A DNA stretch of 64,000 nucleotides from Bradyrhizobium erythrophlei (GTDB lineage: Bacteria > Pseudomonadota > Alphaproteobacteria > Rhizobiales > Xanthobacteraceae), in contig NZ_LT670849.1 of assembly GCF_900142985.1 (NCBI RefSeq), positions 4,604,501 to 4,668,500 of the forward strand, written 5' to 3'. A program made the translations under genes and the position numbers. Below, in pieces: positions 16,297-25,465 of this stretch; position 1 is the stretch's first letter; the number at the start of each line of letters is the position of its first letter. Under the pieces are notes generated by a model, which was not told the DNA's origin, did not search any database, and saw only the letters and a program-made list of their open reading frames with translations.

Positions 16297-18627
16297 GTGA
16301 CCCGACCGGATGATAATCGAGCGCTCGATAGCGAACTGGCGATTGCAGCGGTTTTCGTCTCGACGATTTGGGTCGTCGCGATCTTGCATTGGATAGCGAA
16401 GGACGCCGTTATACCTTGGGATTCCAAAAATCAGTTCTATGCCTTCTTTCGGTTCTTGTCCGAAACTCTGCATTCCGGCGAATTGCCGTTTTGGAATCCG
16501 TACCACTATGGCGGGCATCCGAGCGTTGCAGATCCTCAATCGTTGATTTTTTCACCCGTTTTTGCCGCCTGGGCCGCAATCGATCGTTTTCCCACGATGC
16601 GGGCATTCGACATTGTCGTCCAGGCCCATCTGTTGTTAGGTGGTCTCGCTATAGTTTTCATCGGTTGGCGGGCCCGGTGGTCGATAGCCAGCTGTGTTCT
16701 GGCCGCGACGTTGTTCATGCTTGGCGGTCCAGCCTCCGGCCGCCTACAGCATACCGGTATCATTCTGAGCTACAGCGCTTTCCCAGTTGCACTCTTGTTT
16801 TTGCAGCTCGGGCTTGAGCGGCGCTCCTACATATTGGCCCTCGGTTTTTCGGTAGTTGCGGTGGGTATGGCACTCGGTCGCAACCAAGTGGCATTGCTTC
16901 TTTGTGCGCTGCTGATCTCGGCTGCCGTGGCGGAAATACTGGGGGCGCAGAAATCTATGAGATATTTGCGGGAGCGCGGCGGCGTGCTCGCCCTCATGAT
17001 CGTTGCAGGGGGAGCGCTGCTGTTCATACCACTGCTCCTCACGGCGCAATTCGCTATCCTCTCAAACCGGCCTAGCGAAGGGCTCGATGAAGCGCTGAGG
17101 GGGTCATTGTATCCAGCGAATTTCGCGACCGTTGCCATTCCCAATATCTTCGGCACCCACTCGGCTTATTGGGGGCCTGGCGCCGCAACTTCGGCTGACG
17201 TCGACTTGACCGACGATTCCGAAAACTACCTTTTTCTCGGCGGGGTGCCCACATTTGTTCTGCTTTGGCTCGGCGTCGCAGGACGACGTGCGTGGCAACC
17301 CGGACGCCGGCTGATGGCCTGTGCGCTCGTCATTTCCTGTCTTTTCATGCTGGGGCGCTACACGCCGCTCTACAGCCTCGGATTTCGGTTTATTCCCGCT
17401 ATCGATCTCTTCCGACGCCCCACCGACGCCAGTTTCGTCTTCGCCATTGCGGCCGCCTTTCTTGCTGGTCACTGCCTCACTGACTACGTCCGAAACGGCA
17501 TGCCGCACTTCCGAATAGTGAGCACATTACTTGCGCTATTGGTGTCTCTTGCGATCGCTGTGTCGGCTGTCGAATTCTCGGCCAGGACCGGACATGCGGC
17601 GGATGCCACTCACGAGGCTCTTGTCTCGCTGGCATTGATGTTGGCTGCGGGCCTGTTTCTTTTTGCCGCGCGAAGCGCCCCGGCCCGCGCTGGTGCAGCT
17701 ATTGTGGTCACCCTTGCCGCTGCGACCGAATTGACGTGGTGGAACACGGCCTCGCGTTTGAACGCTGAACCCTGGAATTTTTATGCGGTCCTTGAAGCAC
17801 CGTCGGGAGCGAACGCAGCGACGATCGCATTGTTGGAACAGTCCATCGAAGCCGATCACCGCCGCGGCGATTATCCGCGTGTCGAAGTCTTAGGCCTTGG
17901 CGGGCCGTGGCAGAATCTTGCGATGGTTCGCGGCTGGGAAGCAACAAATGGGTACAATCCGCTGCGAATCGGTTCGTACGACCGCCTTGTTTCACCTGGC
18001 GAGCAAAATTGGGATGTGTCCCAGCGTCAGTTTCCGCGTTCGTTCGACAACTATAGCTGCTCACTTGCGAAGGCGCTCGGCCTGACGTACCTCATTCTAG
18101 GCTCGGCCTTGCAAGATTTGCCAGGCCTTTCGATTCTGCCATCTTCCGAACTTCTACTCTCTGGGCCTCCCATCTGGCTCTACAGGATTCAAGGCGCGTC
18201 GCCTCGAGTGAGCATGGTCAGTGAGTTCATTACAGCAGCGCCTCGAGTGGATCTTCCTTTCAGCCGGACTGACTACGATAGTCCGCCGGGCATCGGGGCG
18301 CCGCCCGATCGCAGCCCCGCCCTGCCACCCCCTGCAGGAGCACTTCCGGGGAAAGCAAAAATTGAGCTCTTAGCGCCGGGTCGGCTCGGCGTCGTCACCA
18401 CTTCGACAACTGCAGCATTTTTGCTGGTGCACGACCTATTCTATCCAGGATGGGTAGCGGAAATCGACGGGAAACGAACGCCCATGGTCCGAGCCGATGT
18501 GCTATTTCGAGCCGTGGAAGTCCCCGCCGGTATGCACCATGTTACGTTTAGCTTTGCTCCGTTTTCGTCGGAAAACTTGAAAGGTGCGCTGGCCGACGCC
18601 CTAAGCTTGCGGGCGGCGCCCCGTTGA
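16297..18627 (+). CDS. YfhO-like polytopic membrane protein
   Basis: A 776-residue protein with about 12 membrane helices. The first extracytoplasmic loop has WDSKNQFYAFFRFLSETLHS, then GELPFWNPYHYGGHPSVADP, the loop pattern of YfhO-type glycosyltransferase-related proteins. A C-terminal domain ends with FYPGWVAEIDGKRTPMVRAD, which is also diagnostic. YfhO-like proteins are implicated in sugar modification of cell-surface polymers. Its divergent placement beside opgGH suggests, but does not show, a role in glucan or envelope modification. Confidence 0.75.
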   Translation: MTRPDDNRALDSELAIAAVFVSTIWVVAILHWIAKDAVIPWDSKNQFYAFFRFLSETLHSGELPFWNPYHYGGHPSVADPQSLIFSPVFAAWAAIDRFPTMRAFDIVVQAHLLLGGLAIVFIGWRARWSIASCVLAATLFMLGGPASGRLQHTGIILSYSAFPVALLFLQLGLERRSYILALGFSVVAVGMALGRNQVALLLCALLISAAVAEILGAQKSMRYLRERGGVLALMIVAGGALLFIPLLLTAQFAILSNRPSEGLDEALRGSLYPANFATVAIPNIFGTHSAYWGPGAATSADVDLTDDSENYLFLGGVPTFVLLWLGVAGRRAWQPGRRLMACALVISCLFMLGRYTPLYSLGFRFIPAIDLFRRPTDASFVFAIAAAFLAGHCLTDYVRNGMPHFRIVSTLLALLVSLAIAVSAVEFSARTGHAADATHEALVSLALMLAAGLFLFAARSAPARAGAAIVVTLAAATELTWWNTASRLNAEPWNFYAVLEAPSGANAATIALLEQSIEADHRRGDYPRVEVLGLGGPWQNLAMVRGWEATNGYNPLRIGSYDRLVSPGEQNWDVSQRQFPRSFDNYSCSLAKALGLTYLILGSALQDLPGLSILPSSELLLSGPPIWLYRIQGASPRVSMVSEFITAAPRVDLPFSRTDYDSPPGIGAPPDRSPALPPPAGALPGKAKIELLAPGRLGVVTTSTTAAFLLVHDLFYPGWVAEIDGKRTPMVRADVLFRAVEVPAGMHHVTFSFAPFSSENLKGALADALSLRAAPR

Positions 18628-18901
18628 GAACTGCTACTGGCGAACCAATCAATAGGAGCTTAGGTTTCACTACTGTAAAGAGCCGTTCAACGAAGGGAGA
18701 CTAAACGAGTAGGCGCCTTCAGCCTACCGCTCCGCCCGGCGTGTGCGACCTAGGCGACCGCAAATATTCAAGTACGAGGAGTTTTTGATCTATCCTATCG
18801 ACACTGGCGATGATCCTAGCTGTCCGAAATGGCGGCCACACCCCGTCATTAGCGACCCAGTCGTTGGGAACTTCTTCCGACATTTGCGCATTTTTCATGC
18901 G
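18628..18901. other. Intergenic, one small hairpin
   Basis: No gene seen. A short inverted repeat (GTAGGCG-CTTCAGCCTAC type) at about 18709-18727 is the only structure. Confidence 0.35.
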
Positions 18902-19129
18902 ATGCCGAAGTATTTCTTTCACGTCACGCATGTGCATACGCAAATCGATGACCAAGGCGAGGAGCTGCCAGACAAGCACGCCGCTTGGAAGGAAGCCACC
19001 GAAACGGCGGGTCAGATACTGCAGGACATTGATGGAAAACTGACACCCGGCCGCGACTGGCGCATGGAAGTGACCGACGAATTTCAGAACACACTATTTG
19101 TTTTGCACATCAGCGCCGAGGAGCCGTAA
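18902..19129 (+). CDS. DUF6894 family protein
   Basis: A 75-residue protein beginning MPKYFFHVTHVHTQIDDQGE, with KEATETAGQILQDIDGKLTP and WRMEVTDEFQNTLFVLHIS. This is the DUF6894 layout seen also at 2930-3160. The longer upstream frame to 18743 is not typical of the family. No strong ribosome binding site is visible. Function unknown. Confidence 0.7.
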   Translation: MPKYFFHVTHVHTQIDDQGEELPDKHAAWKEATETAGQILQDIDGKLTPGRDWRMEVTDEFQNTLFVLHISAEEP

Positions 19130-19627
19130 CACTTAGGAACGTCGAGCACTTGGGCTGCCCGCGAGCCGCAATTCCGGAGGCAACGGCATTAGAAGGAACC
19201 CGTCGCGCTCGCGCGATAGAGATCGCGCCGAATGTCCGGCGTGTAATGGGAGGGCTTACGATGCAGACGCGGTCGATCCGGCGACAAGGATAACCCGTTA
19301 GTGCCAGCGCATCGTCGATGAAAGCGGCCTGACGGTTCGGTAAAGGAGAAGGAGGTCCCACCTCGGAATTGCAGCAAAGGCAAGAGATGGTGAGACGGTC
19401 ACCCCAGCGCTTCCTGGCCCTGATGTGTGGGCCGGCACGGCTTCGGCCGACGTCTGGGAGCCGTTGAGGTGGAAGCGGGCGAAAACCCATCGAGGCTCGC
19501 GGCGAAGATGTTGTCCAGCCGCATCAAGAAGCCGGATATACGTCAGCAGTTGTGACCATCGATATCAGCCGATCTGTTGAAGCGGGCGGGTCCATCCACA
19601 CGGCACATCAGTCCGGGTTCGGTTGGG
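19130..19627. other. No convincing gene
   Basis: About 500 nt with only Arg/Pro-rich frames. One minus-strand frame (19110-19490) contains a Cys pair (CLCC) but resembles nothing I recognise. Confidence 0.35.
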
Positions 19628-20056
19628 CTATGCGGGCGCATCGACGATCTGGCGGACCTTGTTGATCAGCATCGTGTTCGCGAACGGCTTGGTGATGACG
19701 GACATTTCCGGGCTCGAGGTGCCCGTTTCCGACAGCGGCGTTCTCTGCGAAACCGGTGATGAACAGGACCTTCAGTTTGGGATTGATGCCCCGCGCGGCG
19801 TCTGCGACCTGACGTCCGTTCAGGCCGTTCGGCGATCCGACGTCGGTGATGAGATGACCATCACGGTTTCAACGTCGCCGCGGTCGACGGATGCGGCTTC
19901 CGGCGTGTCTTCGCCCGAAAGCTCCCCGACGAATCGCGGGAAAATAGAGCGTCATAGTCTTGCCTTTTCCGATCTCCGAGTAGACCCTGACCTGGCCGCC
20001 GGACTGGCGGACGAAGCCGTAGATCATGGAAAGGCCGAGACCGGTACCCTGGCCCT
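19628..20056 (-). pseudogene. Remnant of a hybrid sensor histidine kinase
   Basis: On the minus strand the ATP-binding G2 region [20 protein letters not shown], then [19 protein letters not shown], is clear at the 5' end. After a frame change, PNGLNGRQVADAARGINPK, LKVLFITGFAENAAV and ITKPFANTMLINKVRQIV belong to the C-terminal half of a response-regulator receiver domain. The sensor, dimerisation domain and first half of the receiver (with the phospho-Asp) are missing, and at least two frameshifts are present. Confidence 0.75.
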
Positions 20057-20333
20057 CACATGCAAAGCTCTGCCTGACTCATATCGACCGGCCCTAGCCG
20101 GTTGAAGACTCGGCTGTTTCTTGCGTCCTCCTATCCATCTGCGCAGCCCAAGCGCAGGCCAGATCGATAGCCGAGACGCAAGTGGCAATCTAGTCGACCG
20201 AAGCACTAGCGCGCTCAGGCGTGATAGAATCATCGCAAAAACCAAAAAAGCACCGCACGATGGCGGCTATCACGACGCCCATGGCCTTTGGCGGCCCTAG
20301 CGAGCGCCAACAACATTTCCGCCAGCTCGAATG
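20057..20333. other. No gene seen
   Basis: Debris upstream of the kinase remnant, then the promoter region of the 20405 gene. No supported coding frame. Confidence 0.35.
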
Positions 20334-20358
20334 GGAACTTCGGATACGGTATAAGGTT
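20334..20358 (+). promoter_or_regulatory. EcfG-type promoter
   Basis: GGAAC (20334-20338), 16-nt spacer, GGTT (20355-20358), 47 nt before the ATG at 20405. Confidence 0.55.
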
Positions 20359-20404
20359 TGCTTGCATGATTGTCGGTGGGCTAAGCGACAGCAGGAGTCT
20401 CTCC

Positions 20405-20626
20405 ATGGCGACGCAGATTGTGATGGACCATACCGGCGACCGTCGACACCAATTCGATCCCAAAAACACTAATGAGTTGGCCGAAGCCGAAAAGCGTTTT
20501 AAGGAATTGACGGGATTGGGATTTACGGCAGCCGAGCGAACGACGACTGGTGAGACCCTGAAGGTCAAGTCGTTCGATCCGACCGCCCGGGAAACTGTGT
20601 TTTTCCCTCGCCTAGTAGGCGGTTAA
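20405..20626 (+). CDS. Conserved small hypothetical protein
   Basis: A 73-residue protein (MATQIVMDHTGDRRHQFDP, then EKRFKELTGLGFTAAERT and SFDPTARETVFFPRLVGG). CAGGAG lies 8 nt before ATG 20405, so the longer frame from 20288 is not used. The C-terminal FDPTA-ET-FFPRLVGG is a motif I associate with a short Bradyrhizobium family of unknown function. It is followed immediately by the next gene (TAAATG). Confidence 0.7.
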   Translation: MATQIVMDHTGDRRHQFDPKNTNELAEAEKRFKELTGLGFTAAERTTTGETLKVKSFDPTARETVFFPRLVGG

Positions 20627-21031
20627 ATGACCTATGGACTTCCTGCTCCGAATTTGGCGGCGCCCGACCCGTCTCGGTCACGTGCCATACGCCAACTCTA
20701 CCGTATTCTTAGGGTCCCTGAAGCCCATGGTCGGCGTCTTTTGCGACGATGGCTATCAGCCGAACAACTGGCGCAATTTGATGCACGTAATTTTTTCGAT
20801 GTTATCGGCTGCCACACGGCTAAGCGGTATCGCGTCTACTATGCGAACGTGGCCAACGTGGAAGAAATCGACAAAGTCGGCCGTCCGATAAAGCGCTACT
20901 GTTTCATACCAAAAGGCGATCTGGTGCCTGGCGATGTCATGTTGGCTCAAAAGATAGCTCTCGAAACAGACGAGCTAGCCGCGCTCGCAGTGGCAAACAA
21001 ATTTACGCCACGGCCGCAACGTACGAACTGA
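20627..21031 (+). CDS. Conserved hypothetical protein
   Basis: A 134-residue soluble protein containing FDARNFFDVIGCHTAKRYRV, then YYANVANVEEIDKVGRPIKR and YCFIPKGDLVPGDVMLAQKI. This motif set recurs in Bradyrhizobium; no function is known to me. Its ATG directly follows the stop of the 20405 gene, so the two are probably cotranscribed from the EcfG-type promoter at 20334. Confidence 0.65.
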   Translation: MTYGLPAPNLAAPDPSRSRAIRQLYRILRVPEAHGRRLLRRWLSAEQLAQFDARNFFDVIGCHTAKRYRVYYANVANVEEIDKVGRPIKRYCFIPKGDLVPGDVMLAQKIALETDELAALAVANKFTPRPQRTN

Positions 21032-21052
21032 GTCGTCCGCAAGCGTCGTCTA

Positions 21053-21203
21053 GACCCCCCAGCCGCAGGCGCCTTCGTCAATGACATGAGGGCGTTCTTT
21101 GCTGGCAAGCAAGACCGATATAAGCAGGAGAAGATTGCTGCGAGGATAATTGCATGTCCTCCGGCAATATCGAGGACCCCGCGAGAAAGCGCTTCGCCTT
21201 ACG
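21053..21203 (+). pseudogene. Frameshifted small protein, same family as 55184-55495
   Basis: The frame reads PPAAGAFVNDMRAFFAGKQD, then KQEKIAARII, and after a shift LHVLRQYRGPREKALRLT. The first part parallels LPPAIAHGFINDMKAYFAED of the minus-strand gene at 55184-55495, and LHVLR is shared. The two halves are in different frames, so the gene is broken. Confidence 0.6.
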
Positions 21204-21275
21204 CAACACTTAACCGTTTGGTCAAGGAAGTCGCTGTTGCCACCATGCGACTTAAGGCGCAGCTTGCGAACCGTC

Positions 21276-21437
21276 ATGTCACGCTGCGGCTACGACAACG
21301 AAATTCAGCGACTGCGTGTTGGGCAAAAGCGGCGGGGGATCGATCAGGCCTACAATCACGACGAACAGTGGATCATCCACAAGATAGCGTTCGAAGCGGC
21401 CCATGACTACACCGCGGAGTTGGTCGGTGCGAAGTAG
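21276..21437 (+). CDS. Small hypothetical protein
   Basis: A 53-residue frame (MSRCGYDNEIQRLRVGQKRR, then DQAYNHDEQWIIHKIAFEAA, then HDYTAELVGAK). The composition is convincingly proteinaceous: charged, helical and with few rare residues. There is no clear ribosome binding site. Family not identified. Confidence 0.5.
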   Translation: MSRCGYDNEIQRLRVGQKRRGIDQAYNHDEQWIIHKIAFEAAHDYTAELVGAK

Positions 21438-21485
21438 GGAACGTCGGGGATTGGATCGAAAGCCGCTTTGACCCGTTAGCCTAGC

Positions 21486-21863
21486 ATGCCGCCAGCACAG
21501 AATCGGCCGACCGTCGGCCAATTGGCCAAAGCCCACACGTTTAGAATCCTAACGATGGTGGCGACCTGGGTGCTGATCTTCGGTGCCTTTGTCTACCATC
21601 CCGAATGGATCCGGGCGTGGCTTCGTTTTGTAACATCTGCCATCGAAGCCGTCGCCGATCAGGTGCCGGAGCCCTGGGGTGCGCGGGTCGAGGTTATGCT
21701 GAGAGAACTCGGAGGCGTCATTTGGATCCAGATCGCTTCCGCGATTGTCCTACTTCGCCTGATTATTTGGCTACCTTTCCATCTCTGGCGCCTCGGCAGA
21801 GAGCGCCGTGTCATAAGGCCGCCAGCTACTTTCAGCGACGCTGATCAATCGCGTGCAGAATAA
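21486..21863 (+). CDS. Two-helix membrane protein
   Basis: A 125-residue protein with a membrane segment near residues 20-42 (ILTMVATWVLIFGAFVYHP), a soluble loop (AVADQVPEPWGARVEVMLRE) and a second segment (IWIQIASAIVLLRLIIWLPF), ending with a basic tail. No family recognised. It stands alone. Confidence 0.6.
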   Translation: MPPAQNRPTVGQLAKAHTFRILTMVATWVLIFGAFVYHPEWIRAWLRFVTSAIEAVADQVPEPWGARVEVMLRELGGVIWIQIASAIVLLRLIIWLPFHLWRLGRERRVIRPPATFSDADQSRAE

Positions 21864-22077
21864 GGGGCCTTTGAAAAAAATGGGTGCCGCACCTCTCCTT
21901 TGGCCTGCCTTAGCGCGATAGCCGATGTCAGTTGATTGAAGGAAGCGGGCACCAGTTTATGAGTTCTCACCGATTCCGTCAGCCCTCGCTTGTCCGCGAT
22001 GTCATCCCTCATGTTGGCGTTGAGAATTGGAACCAACGAAGCCAAGCCGCTTTATGCCTCATTATTGGAGGTGGGTT

Positions 22078-22962
22078 ATGAAGATCGAGGCCGGATACGA
22101 TATCGCATTCCATTTCCCACAAGAGACGGCCATGGTGTTGATGCTGAGCGTGCATCCCGAGCGCCGGCATGATTTGCTTACGGCGCACTCAATTCAGTTC
22201 TCCCCAGAAATCGTCGCGCGAGACTACCTTGACGGTTTTGGAAATGTTTGTACGAGGCTGGTAGCGCCTCCCGGTGTTCTCGAAATCCGCAACCGATTTG
22301 TCATCCAGGACAGCGGCATGTCCGATGAGGTACAGCTTGATGCCGAGCAATTGCCCGTCGACAAGCTGCCGGACGAAATTCTCATTTACTTGCTCGGCAG
22401 CCGCTATTGCGACACTCAAAAGTTGAGCGATCTAGCTTGGGCGATGTTTGGACCAATCCAAGGCGGCTGGCACAGGGTTCGGGCAATTTGCGATTATGTG
22501 CATAACCATATCCAATTTGGCTATCATCATGCCCGCAACGATCGGACTGCCGCCGAAGGACACGAAGAGCGCATCGGCGTGTGTCGCGACTTCGCACATC
22601 TTGCGATTACGCTGTGCCGATGTCTGAACATCCCGGCGCGATATTGCACGGGTTACCTCGGTGATATCGGAGTTCCGCGCGATCCCGCCCCAATGGATTT
22701 CAGCGCTTGGTTTGAGGTCTTCATCGGCGGTCGCTGGTTCACATTTGACGCACGGCATAACCATTCGAGGGTCGGCCGCATCGTCATTGCCCGCGGGCGA
22801 GATGCTGCCGATGTTGCCATTTCTACGAGCTTTGGCCCTGCCATCTTGACGCGATTTGCCGTTGTTACTGAAGAGTTGAAAGAGGATGAATCGCTGTCGC
22901 CCGACGGGTGCCGGCCCACGACAGCCCAAAGCGAAGCAGGGTTCAATTTTGAGATTGCTTGA
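22078..22962 (+). CDS. Transglutaminase-like cysteine protease-fold protein
   Basis: A 294-residue protein. ATG 22078 has GGAGG 6 nt upstream, so the earlier ATG at 22027 is rejected. An N-terminal beta domain (MKIEAGYDIAFHFPQET) is followed by the transglutaminase core: ICDYVHNHIQFGYHHA, catalytic Cys in ERIGVCRDFAHLAITLCRCL, PARYCTGYL, and the His in WFTFDARHNH. Such proteins hydrolyse or crosslink peptide amide bonds; the substrate is unknown. A 120-nt piece of this gene is duplicated at 737-857. Confidence 0.85.
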   Translation: MKIEAGYDIAFHFPQETAMVLMLSVHPERRHDLLTAHSIQFSPEIVARDYLDGFGNVCTRLVAPPGVLEIRNRFVIQDSGMSDEVQLDAEQLPVDKLPDEILIYLLGSRYCDTQKLSDLAWAMFGPIQGGWHRVRAICDYVHNHIQFGYHHARNDRTAAEGHEERIGVCRDFAHLAITLCRCLNIPARYCTGYLGDIGVPRDPAPMDFSAWFEVFIGGRWFTFDARHNHSRVGRIVIARGRDAADVAISTSFGPAILTRFAVVTEELKEDESLSPDGCRPTTAQSEAGFNFEIA

Positions 22963-23019
22963 TGTGAAGAAAGCCGCACTCATAGAGCGAGTGCGAGTCT
23001 GTCGCCTTTAGGATCAGTC

Positions 23020-23157
23020 ATGACAGAGCTTAAGCGACCGGAGCGAGGACCGATCCCGACACAGCCCAATCGCGGACCTGAACCGCGGCCGATGTCCATG
23101 AACCCGTCCAAGCCCGAAAAAAATCCCGGTCGGCCCCACTCTGCGCCGTCCAAATAA
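23020..23157 (+). CDS. 45-residue Pro-rich peptide
   Basis: ATG 23020 is preceded by AGGAT. The product (MTELKRPERGPIPTQPNRGP, then Met/Pro/Lys-rich to the end) is 25-30 percent Pro and Gly, basic and presumably unstructured. Plausible as a real stress-type mini-protein, but there is no family evidence. Confidence 0.4.
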   Translation: MTELKRPERGPIPTQPNRGPEPRPMSMNPSKPEKNPGRPHSAPSK

Positions 23158-23322
23158 CAAACGGTGTCGACCCGGCGTCAGTCCCTTAAAAAGCAAAGAC
23201 ATTTCTGAAGGACACGCAAGGCGGCGGATGAATTGAAATACCGTGCTGATACATAGCTGATTTGTTCCGTACCGCCTGTTTGCGAATTAGCGCCCCCGCG
23301 GACATCCTCGGTTAATCTTGAA

Positions 23323-23741
23323 CTAAGCGCACACTTTCCTCATTTCTGCGATCTTGGCTAGTAAATTTTCTTTTTGACGCGTCAGGATCCCCGTGACGTT
23401 TGGGTCTCCGCTCGCTTCGCGCAACGCGTCGTTATATTCCTCAACGACGTTTTCTTCGCCACTTACAAAAGCAGGAAGCGTTTTCTTGCTGATGCCAGTG
23501 AGCGCTGCCCGGACGCCGACAACCGTCTCGTGAACGACCGACATAAATGAACCGTTTTCATCGGGGACTTCGCCAGCCAAAATCAGTGACTGATGGAGTT
23601 CTCGGTGGTCCGTATGCCGCAAAGAAATCATTTCCTTGCAAATGCGGCCGACTCGTCGTCGGTGTCCTTTAACGCGAGCTCATACGCGGCCCGGGTATCA
23701 ACCAGAGCCGTGTGAAGTTCCTTGAGGCTTTCTGCTGCCAT
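23323..23741 (-). pseudogene. DUF2383/PA2169-family helical-bundle protein split by frameshift
   Basis: The N-terminal part (ATG 23741, MAAESLKELHTALVDTRAAY) stops at TGA 23630-23628. The rest (MISLRHTDHRELHQSLILAG, then GSFMSVVHETVVGVRAALTG, to 23323) begins at an ATG that overlaps that TGA. In intact DUF2383 proteins both parts form one bundle of about 140 residues. Loss of one A in an A-run at the junction explains the break. Reinitiation at the overlapping ATG could still make the two halves separately. Confidence 0.7.
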
Positions 23742-23760
23742 GTAACATCCATACGGTTGA

Positions 23761-23976
23761 TTATTTGAACAGTCCGACGAACCGTTGCCACAATGTCTGT
23801 CCGGCTGCATCGCGTCTCGATGGTGAGGGTTGAGTAGAGCTGGGTGGGTCGGATGCCGGGAAAGACCCTTCCAGACCCGAGGAGAGGTTGGTGTGTTTTT
23901 CGCGACTTGCCGCCGCGATAGTAGCGGGATCGTCGGCGTACTTGTCGAAAGGTGCCGGATCAAATTTTTCTGCCAT
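23761..23976 (-). CDS. Small acidic protein with SFPASDPPS motif
   Basis: A 71-residue protein (MAEKFDPAPFDKYADDPAT) with GLEGSFPASDPPSSTQPSP, a motif repeated in short alphaproteobacterial proteins that accompany stress genes. The C-terminus (TLWQRFVGLFK) may be an amphipathic anchor. It is 20 nt upstream of the split DUF2383 gene on the same strand, likely one transcript. Confidence 0.65.
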   Translation of the reverse strand: MAEKFDPAPFDKYADDPATIAAASREKHTNLSSGLEGSFPASDPPSSTQPSPSRRDAAGQTLWQRFVGLFK

Positions 23977-24210
23977 TGGTGCTCTCGTTACCACGGACAA
24001 ATGGGTTCCTGTTGCCGCACCAATAGGCAGGGCGGCGATTGGTTCCTCGGAGGGCAGGAAGCCGCACTCGGGTCGGAGATGGCGGCTTCGGTGGAACGAG
24101 TTGCGTCCACGGCAACTGATCCAGTTCGTTGGCTGTCGTTAGCAAAGCCAAAGCCACAGGTTGCTTTCTCTTTGGAGCGACGGTCCGGCTTCAACATTAG
24201 GGAGGAGACG

Positions 24211-24666
24211 ATGCTGCGCCGATTGATTCCTTTGACTTTGATGCTGGCGGGTGCGAACGCGGTTTTGGCCGATGATATGAAAATGCCGACTAACTCTGGT
24301 GATCTCAAATGGGGTCCTGCACCGGCGCTACCAAAAGGGGCGGAAATCACCGTTCTGTCGGGCGATCCTTCCAAAGACGGACTTTATGTTGTCCGATTGA
24401 AAATGCCGGACGGCTACAAGATCCCCGCGCACAATCATCCGACAACCGAATACGCAACTGTCATATCCGGTAATTTTCATCTGGGAATGGGCGACAAGCT
24501 TGATGAGAAAAACGCTGTCGAACTAACCGCAGGTGGTTACGGCGAAGCCCCTGAGAAAATGAATCACTATGCTTGAGCAAGCAGTGCGTCTGTTGTCCAA
24601 GTGCACGGCTAAGGGCAGTTCGCGATTACATATGTTAATCCCGCTGATGATCCGAGTAAGCAGTAA
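24211..24666 (+). pseudogene. Secreted cupin with two in-frame stop codons
   Basis: ATG 24211 (GGAGGAG upstream) gives a signal peptide (MLRRLIPLTLMLAGANAVLA) and a cupin domain with HNHPTTEYATVISG and MGDKLDE. A TGA at 24574-24576 truncates it, but the same frame continues ASSASVVQVHG, TAA (24610-24612), GQFAITYVNPADDPSKQ to a stop at 24664-24666. Trp to TGA and Glu to TAA changes are the simplest explanation. The truncated 121-residue product might still fold in part. Confidence 0.75.
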
Positions 24667-24714
24667 GTTCGGCCTCAACCGCACCTGCCGGTTTAGCCAA
24701 TAGTTTTCATGGAA

Positions 24715-24747
24715 ACGGCTCCGCCACCGTGAATATGGCGGAGCCGT
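24715..24747 (+). terminator. Terminator hairpin after the cupin pseudogene
   Basis: A perfect 12-bp stem (24715-24726 with 24736-24747) with a 9-nt loop. The T-tract is weak. Confidence 0.6.
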
Positions 24748-25199
24748 CATCATCCCGCGATCGTAGTGTTGGGGGCCGGACGACGAGATGAACCTTAGCC
24801 CCAATTTTAACGGGAACGTCGTCCGCCTGGCTTATGTCAATCAACATTTAAAGGATGCGAGCGTGACTGATGCGCCGGCCGAAATTTTAGGGGCTCGGTA
24901 ACGGAGCAACGCCGCCTCGCGATCATATTCGGCTCAGGCGGCGTTGTGCTTGGTGGCCCGTTGACTGCAGGTCACAATTGTCCCCGCATCTTTTGCAGGA
25001 GAGAGGCTGCGAAGTCCCCGCGTTCCCGCACGAAGCGCTCCTGGTGCGCCTTGAAGTTTGCAATGCGCTGTTGGCCTGCCACGAGCAGGACCGCGCAGAG
25101 CGCCACCGCAAGCATTGCGCCCACGAGGTCAAGATCTTTGCCCATCGGTTTTCCAAAAAGGAAGGCCCGACCGTGTTGCGGCCGGGTCTAAAGCTTCCG
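24748..25199. other. Gene-poor, one hairpin
   Basis: A second perfect 11-bp inverted repeat (24907-24917 with 24936-24946) is the only clear structure. A 37-codon frame (24788-24901) lacks a ribosome binding site. Frames over 24978-25199 are shadows of the minus-strand pseudogene. Confidence 0.4.
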
Positions 25200-25465
25200 T
25201 TATCGTGTAGTTGCAGGGGCCGCAGCTGTCGTGGTGGGCGCGGCAGGCGTAACGGTCGGAGAAGTCTGGCCTGTCGTCGTGCGAGGGGTCGAGTTGCGTG
25301 TGGCGGGGGGGGCGAATTGTTATCAGCAGTTCGGTTGTGGCCCCACGGGCCAAACAGCATCAACGCGCCAGCGATCACTACCGCCGCAATAATGGAAGCC
25401 GCCAAGGGCGCGCGCGCTTCGCTCGGCGTAGGACGCGCCTCGACCGGCTTTCCCCGCTCATTGCC
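25200..25465 (-). pseudogene. Membrane-anchored Thr/Pro-rich protein frameshifted at a poly-C tract
   Basis: The first frame reads RPTPSEARAPLAASIIAAVV, then IAGALMLFGPWGHNRTADNN. At a run of eight C residues (25312-25305) the frame shifts, and RNSTPRTTTGQTSPTVTPAA, then PTTTAAAPATTR, ends at 25200-25202. The two parts make a coherent single-pass protein with a low-complexity Thr/Pro tail. No start codon is clear at the 5' end. The homopolymer could be a slippage site. Confidence 0.55.

Noticed and set aside
24788..24901. 37-codon plus-strand frame
   Set aside because: Reasonable composition but no ribosome binding site or family, and it sits between two hairpins.
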